Origin: Porphyra umbilicalis
Taxonomy: Eukaryota > Rhodophyta > Bangiophyceae > Bangiales > Bangiaceae
NCBI GenBank assembly: GCA_002049455.2
Contig: KV918764.1
Span: 434,001 to 498,000 of the forward strand
Length of the DNA stretch: 64,000 nt
Direction of reading: 5' to 3'
A model generated the notes under the pieces. That model ran no database searches. It worked only from the letters and a program-made list of their open reading frames with translations, and was not told the origin of the DNA. The translations under genes were made by a program, and so were the position numbers. Below are positions 34,116-42,580 of the stretch, in pieces (position 1 is the stretch's first letter; each line of letters starts with the position of its first letter).

Positions 34116-37100
34116 GTGGTCGCGCAGCTGGATACCCCCATGGGGTTGACCAGTTCCAGCGGGGCAACCCCGGTGCTACGGTGGGGGCGGCTGTTGTAAG
34201 CCAGCGTCAGGGCCCCAAGGAGTTGGTCCCAGGACCGCGGATGCTCCGCCACGTAGTGGTTTAGGATCGTATGCATCGTGCGGTTGAACCGCACCGTCTG
34301 CCCGTTCGTCTGCGGGTGTGACGGCGACGTCACCTTAGGCTCGATGGAGAGCAGGTTGCAAACCTGGCCCCAGAAGTGGCTGGTGAACTGGGGTCCCCCG
34401 TCCGAGAACAGCCGGTCCGGCGGACAATAGGCGCCCACCCAGTAGTCCAGGACGGCCGAGGCGCAGTCCACCGCCGACGTACCGTCCATCGGGATGGCGC
34501 GCACCAGCTTGGTGCATCGATCGGTGATCACCAGGATGAACCGGTGGCCGGCGGCCGTTCGTTCGAGGGGCCCGTAGAGGTCCACAGCAATGTCCTGGAA
34601 GGGCATGGTGGCGGGGAACAGGGTTAGGGGCGAGCGCCGCGCCAGAGGCCGCACGCGCTGCCGGTCACAGCTGTCGCATTTCCTAACATAGGAGACGACG
34701 TCGGCCGCCATCCCCACCCAGTAGTAGTACCGCCGCATCGCCGCATACATGCGGGACTCCCCGGGGTGCCCGGCGACGGTCGCGTCGTGCTCCAGGTGGA
34801 GGACCTGCTCCTGCAAGGAGGTTGGGACCACCACCTGGTGAGCGCTATCGGGCGCCGCGCGTCGCCGGAGGACCCCATCGGGGTCCTCGAAGAACGGGAT
34901 GCGCCGCCCGTCATTCAGGGCCTTCACGATCTCCTTGCAGTACCCGTCGCCGGCTTGGGCGGAGAGCACCGCGTCGCGGTTGATGCCACGGACCGTAGGG
35001 CCGCCAACGTAGTTGGCGGCGTCGAGCCCCCGGACCGTGTTGGCTCGCACGGCAAAGACGGGGACCGCGTCGTCGAATGCGGTCTCGTCGCTGGCCCCGG
35101 CCTCCAGGCGGGAGATGCTGTCGGCCGTGTAGTGTGTCATCCCCGGCTTGTAAGCGACGTCGAACTCCAACTCCCTGAGGCGAAGGCGCCAGCGTGCCAA
35201 GCGGGGATTCCTTGAACCCTCGATGTTGAGGATCCACCGCAGGCAGTCGTGGTCCGTGCGCACGAGGAAACGATTACCCTCGAGGTAGTGGCGGAGCTTG
35301 AGCGACGCCCAGACGACTGCCAGGCATTCCTTCTCCGTGACCCTGTAGGGGAGCTCGTTCGTTGCCAGCCGCCGGCTGATATACGCGACCGGCTGGAGCT
35401 TCCCGTCGTCTTGCTCTTGCAGCAGGGCGGCGCCCACTTGCGTCCCGCAAGCATCCACGTCGAGGACGTACTGCCGCCCGCGCCGCGGGAGTGCGAGGAC
35501 CTGCGGGGTCGTGAGGGCCTTCTTGAGCCGGTCGAACGCCTGCTGCTGCAATGGCGTGGCGGGGGGCACCATAACAGGGGCCGTGGACCCCATGAGGTCC
35601 GTCAATGGCGCTGCCATCCTTGCAAAATTCGGCACGAACCAGCGGAAGACGTTGCACATCCCCACGAAGCTCCGTACTTGCGTGCGGGTCGTGGGGAAGC
35701 GCGCCTCGCTCAAGGCGCGCGTGTGCGCGTCCATCACGCCCAGCCGGCCCGGCTTGATTTCGTGCCCGAGGTACTCCACGGCCTTCCGAAAGAACCGGCA
35801 CTTGGGCAGGCGGAGTGTCACTCCCGCGTCGCGAAGCAGGCGCAGAACGCGGTCGACGTGGCCGACGTGCTCCTCCTCCGTCTTGGAGTACATGATGACA
35901 TCGTCGATGTAGATGAGGCGGCTTTGCCACTTCACCCCGGAGAGGACGATGTCCAGCGCCCACTGGAACGTCGCCGGGGCGTTCGTTAGGCCGAACGGCA
36001 TCCGTTTGTACTGGTACGCGCCCTCGTGGCGCACGAAAGCCGTCTTCTCCCGATCTTCGGTTGCGATGGCAACCTGCCAGTAGCCGGCGTTGCAATCCAA
36101 CGTCGAGAAGATGGTCGCCTCACCGAGGCTGTCCATGCATTCGTCCATCCGGGGCAGCGGGTACGAGTCCTTCTTGGTGACGACGTTCAGCAGTCGATAA
36201 TCGACGCAGAAGCGGAGGGTGCCATCCTTCTTACGGACGAGCACGACCGGGAAGCCCCATTCCGACGACGTCGGTTCGATGACGTCCGCGTCCAGCTGCC
36301 GCTTGACCTCGGCCGTCTCGGCCTCCCGCGCCGTGTGCCCCGCGCGGCGCGGTGCTAAGCGGACAAGTCGGGCGCCGGCGTTGAGGTCGATGCGGTGCTG
36401 GGTGGCTTTGATGACACCGAGCGCCTGGCCCGTCCACATTGCCTTGTGCTGGTCCAGCATGCGGCGGATCCGGGTGTGCAGCGTCGGGTCGACGTCCGGC
36501 AGGTCCACGTCCTCCACTTGCGGAGGGGACGCGGGCAGCGCTGCGTCCGCCAGGGTGCTTTCTTCGCCCGGGAGGCGGGGTCGCGCGGGGGTCGCAGCCC
36601 CACTGCCCGCGGCCGTCGCCGGGTCCAGGCTCCGCCCCAGCGCGGGGTCGTCTCGGGTGCTTGACACCGCCGCCACGACGCCCTCGGCGGCCGTGGCCGG
36701 CGCGAAGGCCGGGGCGGCCGGTGTACCGTGGGGTGCCCCGGGGGGCACCTGTACGACGCCCGTCGTCAGCAGCTCGACGTAGCCAACGTTGGCCTTCTGC
36801 CGGAGGATGACCTCGCGCACGCCAAAGTTGGTCACGATGACCGGGAAAGATAGCCCCGGCACGATATCGTGCACGCCGTTGGCGATGGTGATCCCATGCG
36901 TTGTGAAGAGGCGCGAGGCGCCGAACACCTGGCCCAGGCCCCCCCACATGGTCCGCACCCAGACGACCGTGGCAGCCGACTTTTGAAGCCGCATCTTGTG
37001 CGTCGCGCGAAGAACGCAGGAGACGCCCATTGAGCGGTCACCATCGTCCAACGGCCCCCGTAGGATCGCCGTGACGGACCCGTCCGTCCAACTGATGGAC

Positions 37101-37894
37101 CTATCCTGAGGCAGGATGGCGTGGGCGTTGTCTTCGATGAACGTGCAGCCCAAGATGACCGGGACCGACAGGTCGTCGACGACGAGGAAGGGAACCAGGA
37201 CGATCCGTGCGCCCGTCTGGAGCCACAGCGTGACGGTACCGCTAGTGCGTAACTGTGCGTTGTTGGCGTCTCGCAGACGTACCTGTTCCTCCTCCTTGGA
37301 GGTGACCACCTGGCGGAGCCAGTCAGGAGCGAGGGCGTCCCGGCGGACCAAGTTGGGGCCCGCCCCCGTGTCGACGACGACGCCGAACGCACGGAGGGAC
37401 AGCTTGTCCAGCCCCAGCGAGGCCACGATGCGGTAGTTGTGCAGACTGAAAAGCAGCACTTCCCCGCCCCGGGGCGGGGTGCCCGGCGCATGCGTGGTGT
37501 CCGCGACGGCCGCGGCGTGGCGGCAAAAGCGGATGCGCTCGCGCCGAGGGCTACCCCCGAGGCGCCGCCGCAGCCCCGGCCCGGTGCGCGCCCCGTTGGC
37601 GGTTAGGTCCGCTGGGATGCCATCCCCGCCACCCCACGGCCGGGGGTCGGAGTGGCCCAGGGCCAGGACCGACGCGGCAACCGGCGGATACGGAGGGACG
37701 GCCTCGGTGGCCACCGGCGTCGCTGGGACGGGGCGGTAGTCCGTCACGTCCGCCGGTGGTCCGGCACGTCCGCCGTCGCGTGGCCGACCCCCCCGGGCCG
37801 CGCGAGGATGCGGGGGCAGAAGGCGGGCGCCGGCGGGAATCCCGCTGCGGCCCGCCGCTTGCGTACCTGGCGCATGTTGGAACGTCATGCTCAA
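34085..37894 (-). CDS. pol: pol polyprotein (protease, reverse transcriptase, RNase H, integrase)
   Basis: A 1,269-residue frame. Domains in order: aspartic protease with DTGAG at 175-179; reverse transcriptase about 530-770 with YIDD at 662-665; RNase H about 805-930 with Asp812, Glu856, Asp881 and Asp925; the integrase zinc motif His1036/His1043/Cys1073/Cys1076; and the integrase core with Asp1105 and Asp1165. The third catalytic residue should be Glu at 1201, exactly 35 residues after Asp1165; it is Val (codon GTG, 34292-34294). The frame then ends early, and its natural C-terminus continues in another phase. Protease, RT and RNase H look intact, so the product could make cDNA but not integrate it. 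The first 140 residues are Pro/Gly/Arg-rich. Its upstream leader resembles the one ahead of gag. Confidence 0.95.
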   Translation of the reverse strand: MSMTFQHAPGTQAAGRSGIPAGARLLPPHPRAARGGRPRDGGRAGPPADVTDYRPVPATPVATEAVPPYPPVAASVLALGHSDPRPWGGGDGIPADLTANGARTGPGLRRRLGGSPRRERIRFCRHAAAVADTTHAPGTPPRGGEVLLFSLHNYRIVASLGLDKLSLRAFGVVVDTGAGPNLVRRDALAPDWLRQVVTSKEEEQVRLRDANNAQLRTSGTVTLWLQTGARIVLVPFLVVDDLSVPVILGCTFIEDNAHAILPQDRSISWTDGSVTAILRGPLDDGDRSMGVSCVLRATHKMRLQKSAATVVWVRTMWGGLGQVFGASRLFTTHGITIANGVHDIVPGLSFPVIVTNFGVREVILRQKANVGYVELLTTGVVQVPPGAPHGTPAAPAFAPATAAEGVVAAVSSTRDDPALGRSLDPATAAGSGAATPARPRLPGEESTLADAALPASPPQVEDVDLPDVDPTLHTRIRRMLDQHKAMWTGQALGVIKATQHRIDLNAGARLVRLAPRRAGHTAREAETAEVKRQLDADVIEPTSSEWGFPVVLVRKKDGTLRFCVDYRLLNVVTKKDSYPLPRMDECMDSLGEATIFSTLDCNAGYWQVAIATEDREKTAFVRHEGAYQYKRMPFGLTNAPATFQWALDIVLSGVKWQSRLIYIDDVIMYSKTEEEHVGHVDRVLRLLRDAGVTLRLPKCRFFRKAVEYLGHEIKPGRLGVMDAHTRALSEARFPTTRTQVRSFVGMCNVFRWFVPNFARMAAPLTDLMGSTAPVMVPPATPLQQQAFDRLKKALTTPQVLALPRRGRQYVLDVDACGTQVGAALLQEQDDGKLQPVAYISRRLATNELPYRVTEKECLAVVWASLKLRHYLEGNRFLVRTDHDCLRWILNIEGSRNPRLARWRLRLRELEFDVAYKPGMTHYTADSISRLEAGASDETAFDDAVPVFAVRANTVRGLDAANYVGGPTVRGINRDAVLSAQAGDGYCKEIVKALNDGRRIPFFEDPDGVLRRRAAPDSAHQVVVPTSLQEQVLHLEHDATVAGHPGESRMYAAMRRYYYWVGMAADVVSYVRKCDSCDRQRVRPLARRSPLTLFPATMPFQDIAVDLYGPLERTAAGHRFILVITDRCTKLVRAIPMDGTSAVDCASAVLDYWVGAYCPPDRLFSDGGPQFTSHFWGQVCNLLSIEPKVTSPSHPQTNGQTVRFNRTMHTILNHYVAEHPRSWDQLLGALTLAYNSRPHRSTGVAPLELVNPMGVSSCATTPRRRAPAAS

Positions 37895-37941
37895 CGCCGC
37901 TGTAAGCCCTCCTGCTGTAAAAAGCCAAATTCAAGAAACCA

Positions 37942-38031
37942 GGTATCGACAGGGTTCGAACCCCCGACTCCCGGACGCGACCCGAAGGTCACGCCTAATG
38001 AGAGTGGGTGCCTACTTCCCACTAGGCTACC
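37942..38031 (-). tRNA. tRNA-like sequence between gag and pol, probably not a functional tRNA
   Basis: On the minus strand, TAGCCTAGTGGG is a perfect A box and GGTTCGAACCC a perfect B box of the internal polymerase III promoter. A D-arm (GCCT...AGGC), an extra arm (GACC-TTCG-GGTC) and a T-arm can be drawn, and the 90-base length suits a class II tRNA. The anticodon stem and acceptor stem pair poorly, so identity cannot be assigned and it may be a pseudo-tRNA. It lies inside the retrotransposon, just upstream of pol. Confidence 0.5.
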
Positions 38032-38142
38032 CATGCGACTTCCTCGCGGTTTGGTGACCGCTGGTGCATTCGACATTTGTACCCGTGCGATTTTGAGTGA
38101 AAGTTTTGCGAGTTCACATTTTTTGTTCTTGCGCTTCTGATG

Positions 38143-38418
38143 CTTTGATTTGCGTGGGCTTTGCTTTGATCCCTGATGTTTTGATTTGGTGAGCGTTTTG
38201 ATTTAGAGTGTGGGCGGGCGCGTGCGCGGGCGAGCTGCTTGGGCTGCGTGGTGGGCTTGAGTGCTCCGACTTGGACTACTTGAGGAGTGCCCTTGATGGG
38301 AAGAGGGGCGCTTTGGAGAGACAACCAACAAAGCACGTTCGCACACATACACACAAGCTCAAGCCACTCAACCACTTCACCGTGGTCCCCCATCCCCTAT
38401 CCCCACTGCGTTTCAACA
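38143..38418 (-). promoter_or_regulatory. leader repeat ahead of pol
   Basis: This is the second copy of the sequence found ahead of gag. The strongest part, 38320-38418, matches 41306-41404 with about four mismatches in 99 bases, and weaker similarity (runs of CAAATCAAAA type) continues toward 38143. In element orientation it begins about 90 bases after the gag stop and is followed by the tRNA-like sequence and then pol. It may be an untranslated leader, promoter or splice region. Near the pol start, TTTTTACAG and TTACAG (minus strand, about 37905-37925) look like 3' splice sites. Confidence 0.7.
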
Positions 38419-38504
38419 GCGCAGGCGGGTCGCCGTGATGTAGCAGTGCCGGTGTGCCGTGAGACGGACGACGTCCGTGGGCAGCCCACTAAGGGGGCTG
38501 CCCC

Positions 38505-40840
38505 TTACTCGTTTCCCAGGGCGTGGCAGGCGCGGCCGTCCCCGTGACTCGCGCCGTCGGCGCCCGTGATCCACTCCTCGGAGGAAGTCTCCCCCTCGTC
38601 GCCTGCTACGTCCGGGTACGCCCGGTCATCCGTTTCCACGTCGTGGACGAAGGCAGCCGTGCCCGGCGGGACGGTCCCATGGTTGGCGCCGGTCGGCGGT
38701 ACCGGTGGAACCGGCGGTCCCGCGCCCTGGGGCAGGGGTGCCGGCGGCGCTGGTCCCCGCCCGTTGCGGTGTGCCGCGACTGCCTCGCGCAGCGCGCGCC
38801 CGTGGGCCCGCACCTCGGGAGACTGGGCGGGGCACTCCCACACCAAGTGCCCCAGGTGGCCACAGAACGAGCAGGCCCCCCGCCGACGTGGTGGGGGCCC
38901 CGCCTCGGGTGCCCCACTCCATCCGCCGCCACGCGGTGGAGGCGCCCCGCCTCGGGGAAACCGCGGGGGGCGATCCGAGTGCGGGAAGACGGTTCCCGCC
39001 CGTGTAGGCACCGGGGTGCCCGGCGCCAGGGTACCGCGCCCGCGCCCCGCCCCCGTGTGCACGGGGTACAACTCCGGGCGCCCGCCCCACGCGAACTGCT
39101 GTTGCCAGCCCGACGCGTGCAGCAGACTGTCCACCGGTAATACCGGGACGTCGCCTGGGGACCCGTACTCAACGGGCGTCCCCGACGCGGCCAACACCGC
39201 GGCCCACTCGGCCCGCTTCGTCTCGGTCCCGTAGTCCGTGACGGACAGAGCAGCCGCGGCCAAGGCGGCTCTCACCGGGACAGCGACGAATGCCGCCGGC
39301 CGGGCCCGACGGGCCTCCCGTTCTTCGCCGCCGACCGACCGGGAGGTGCTCCCCTTGGGCTTGGCCTGGAGCTTGACCCCCCGGGCCTCCCGGGTGGCTG
39401 CTCCCGTCTTGGCAAGGAACTTGCGCAGCTTGGGGAAGGTCCGGCCCTGGGTATTGAAGTTCCGCCCCAGGACCCGGACTTCCCGTCCAACGCCCTTGAG
39501 TAGGATGCTCTTCAGCTCGGCCTCTAGTAGGACCGAGCCCAAGGCACGGTTAGCATCGAGGATGCGGTTCCAAAACTCGTGCTCGTCTTCCCACTTCTCT
39601 TGGGATGCTTGCATGCGGGACTGGAGGTGGTCCACCAGGTCGTCCCCGTCGACGTACTCGTTGAGCAGGGCGTGTACCGCGCGCTTGTACGTGAGCTGCC
39701 GCGAGGCGTGGGTGTCCTTGGCGCGCTGGAGCACGCCGAGCACCTCGCTCGTAACGAAGTACTGCAGCAGTGTCACTGCCGTACACTTGTTCAGCCCGCT
39801 GCCGTCGCATGCCGTCTGGAAGTTCCCAAGGAACGCCACCAACCCCAACGGGGTGTCGCCCGCAAACTGCCGCGAGGTGTGAATCAAGGCCTTGACGTCC
39901 GCGCGGATGCCGCGGATGGAATTGCCTCGCGGGAGGTGTAGGCGGCCCCCTCGCTGTGCGAGCCGGTACCGTTCCGGCGACAGGAGCCCCTTGAAGCGGG
40001 GGTCGACCACCGTGTCCTCCCGCTGCTCCCGCCGGAAGGCGCGCAGCGCCTCTTGCACCAGGGCCCGGTGTGGCCGCTTGTCGGCCGCCCGTGCCCGCCG
40101 TCGGCGGCGAGTTGCCCCGGGGTCACTGCCGGTGGCGAAGGACGAGGTCGAGCCGTCGCTGCTGTCCGTCGACTCCGCCCCACTGGCGGCGGATGACGAG
40201 CTCGACGGACTCTGGTCACTCTCGGTCGACGAGGGGGGCCCCGACGAGGGGGTGACGGCGCCCGTCGGGCGTGGCGACGCTGTCGGTGGCCCTTCGAGGG
40301 GGCTGCCTTCAGGTGTCGGCGCTCGGCGCCCCTCCGGGACCGCGGCCGCGCAGGGCGCGCGGCCGGCGATGCAGTCACCGTCAAGGCGGACCCTGTCCGG
40401 GTAGCGCCCTCCGCCCGGGTACGCTCCCTGGACGTGCCTGACCCGGGTTCCGGGAGTGCCGGTCCACCCGCGCTCGCGGTCCCAGGGGACGGGCCCTGGG
40501 CCGCCGCCAGGGCCAGGGCCACGGCCGCGCCTCGCCCTGGGACCGGGGTCCCGTCCGATCCCGCGGTCGACGCTTCCTCCGCGGCGTCGCGGAACACCTG
40601 AGCCAAGTGGCGCAGGTGCCCGGGGTCGGCCACCGACCGAGGTGGTCCTGGGGCCGCGGCTCCGCCGCCCCCCTGCAGGCTGGGCCCCGACCCGCCCGCC
40701 CCGGACGGCGCGTCCAGGGACCAGTGGTCCCGGGTGGTCCTCTGCCACCGGGCCCGGGCCACCTCTTCAGGGGTGACCCCGAACGCTCGCTGTAATTCCC
40801 GGCGTTGCCGCTCGTCCTCCTCCAGCGACAGCGCGTCCAT
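38505..40840 (-). CDS. gag: gag, with one frame change
   Basis: The retrotransposon capsid/nucleocapsid gene. From an ATG at 40840 the protein starts MDALSLEEDERQRRELQRAF and stays sensible to about 40.40 kb. The reading then moves to the frame that ends at 38505, so one indel lies near 40.38-40.42 kb. The second frame has a Ser/Asp-rich linker, a helical capsid-like domain (around TRQFAGDTPLGLVAFLGNF-like sequence through LRKFLAKTG), and a nucleocapsid part with one CCHC zinc knuckle, CSFCGHLGHLVWEC, at about 38830-38875. It ends in an acidic tail. Gag and pol are separate frames over 600 bases apart, so they are not made by simple frameshifting. Confidence 0.85.
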
Positions 40841-41109
40841 TGGTCGACGTGGCCCCCGGCCCGCGGGGGTCCCGCCAACTAAAGTTTCCGATGAACTGCC
40901 CACCGCGTCCACTCGGGGAGGGCCAAAGGGCGGCGCCCCTTCCAGGCGCTGCCCGTCCAGGGGGGAAGGCTGAGCCCCCGCACCCCTGTTGGACTGTGAT
41001 GCTCGTCGCCGACTCCACTGGCGGTTCGCGGATGGATGATGGTCGGTGACCCTTATGGAACCCCACATGGTACATTTGCAAGACGTGGTCAAGTTGCACA
41101 CATTCGTGT

Positions 41110-41404
41110 TGGGTGATCCTGGGGCGTTACTTTTGGCATGTTTTGGATTTGATCTTCGCTTTGCTCTAGTGGCTTTTGATTTGGTGAGTGATTCGATTTG
41201 GTGCGAGGGCGTGGGCGTCGGTGTGGGCGCGAGAGGGGGGAGCACTTGGGCCGGTGGGGACTATTTGAAAGGTGCTCTCGGTTGGGAGAGGCGGGCGAAC
41301 CTCAGGACAACCAACAAAGCACGTTCGCACACACACACACAAGATCAAGCCACTCAACCACTTTACCGTGGTCCCCCAACCCCTATCCCCACTGCGTTTC
41401 AACA
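41110..41404 (-). promoter_or_regulatory. leader repeat ahead of gag
   Basis: First copy of the duplicated leader. The 99-base core at 41306-41404 is nearly identical to 38320-38418. It contains a short (CA) run, CACACACACACACA, at 41329-41342. Between this leader and the 5' LTR (41405-41829) lies about 425 bases of untranslated sequence with no recognised feature. Confidence 0.7.
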
Positions 41405-41829
41405 ACCCCCTGCCTGGGGCTCCATCAGCGTGGACGTCCGTCCCGCGCCGGGAGGAGGACGAGCCCCGGTGGTCGGCGTGCGGCCGGGGTCCTCGGGCGG
41501 GGAGTTCGACTCACTCGCCACCGTACCGCCGCCGCCAACCGGGACCGCCCTTCCACCCCCAACGGGGGCCACGGCGCCCAAGGCCGGTGTTGCCCCGGGG
41601 TCTCCCGCCGGTGGCGCGTCCGTCACCCGGCTCGTGCCAGGCATCTCAAACGGAGAGGCGCCCCCGTCAAGCGGGGAAGATGAGGAAGATCCGCGCGCCA
41701 TGGAAGCGGGGCCCGCGTATCGATCGGATGTCCTCTGTCACCGCACCGCAATACAACCAACGAGGGTCCCCCGATTCTTGGTACCGAAAGAGGTGTCGAT
41801 CCGCAACACGCACGGCGTGCGTACCGAGA

Positions 41830-41847
41830 GTCTTACCCGGAGCGCCA
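41830..41847 (-). other. primer-binding site
   Basis: Two bases inside the 5' LTR, the minus strand reads TGGCGCTCCGGGTAAGAC. The TGG start is complementary to a tRNA CCA end, as expected for the site where minus-strand DNA synthesis is primed. I cannot name the tRNA with confidence. Confidence 0.8.
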
Positions 41848-41849
41848 AA

Positions 41850-42498
41850 TGTAGTACCACAATCTAGGGGGTTACCTCAGAAGGAGGGAAGTAACGGCCG
41901 TCTTAGCCGCTCGCGCGACACCCGCTATGGGACTCGAGGTCCGGGAAGTCGGGCCGATCGAAACGCCAAGACATCAAGACACGGTTTACTTGCCGGCGAC
42001 GACGGTGCCTCCCACCGTCGTCGCCCTTCGTCCTAAAAGGGCGGAAACCGTCGCCCGGGCCCAATTTCCCCAAATGGGAATTGACCCGGGCCGTCACCAA
42101 CCAATGCAGATAATTCCCTTCATGCATTTCAAGTCCCCCGAGGCGATCATTCCAGACGAGGGGGAGAAACCGTCTCGCGCGCAACGCGCTGCACCCGCCG
42201 CGTGGCGCCCGGTCGGCCGTCGCCTGCCGCGCCCTCTCGGGCGCGCCAGCGCCCGCTCGGGCGCGCCAATCCGGCCTCCCGCGGGGCCCGCGTGCCGGGC
42301 GCAGCGGATCGGGCACGCTCCCTCAGGTGGCTCGAGCCGGGCAGCGGGGCCGCCCCCTCGCCCCGTCATCCCGCGTCGCCAACCCGTCGGCCACCACCGC
42401 CGCTGGCGTCGCCACCTCCCGTCGGGGACCGCGTCCCCCGCCGTCGCCGACGTCCCCGCGGTGGCCCCTTGGCGCATAGGGGGCCCCGTAGTACTACA
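41850..42498 (-). repeat. 5' LTR
   Basis: The 649-bp upstream LTR in element orientation, with the same length and ends as its partner at 30128-30776 and about 99 percent identity by eye. It should carry the element's promoter; I cannot place a TATA box with confidence. Confidence 0.97.
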
Positions 42499-42580
42499 GT
42501 CCTGGTACCGAATGCGGGCTTTCTATTGGCTTCGATTCCTTCTTACCGTCGTTTCACACCAATAGAGTGCATTTATTCAC

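Larger units (their letters stand above)
30128..42498 (-). mobile_element. Ty3/gypsy (chromovirus-like) LTR retrotransposon, 12.4 kb
   Basis: The element reads on the minus strand. The 649-bp LTRs start TGTAGTAC and end GTACTACA and are flanked by a 5-bp duplication, GTCCT. A primer-binding site follows the upstream LTR and a short polypurine tract precedes the downstream LTR, both in the right place for this orientation. The order is 5' LTR, leader, gag, second leader with tRNA-like sequence, pol (protease, RT, RNase H, integrase, chromodomain), then a plus-strand (antisense) ORF before the 3' LTR. The LTRs differ at about eight of 649 positions by eye, so the insertion is fairly young. Several coding defects make it non-autonomous. 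Confidence 0.97.
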
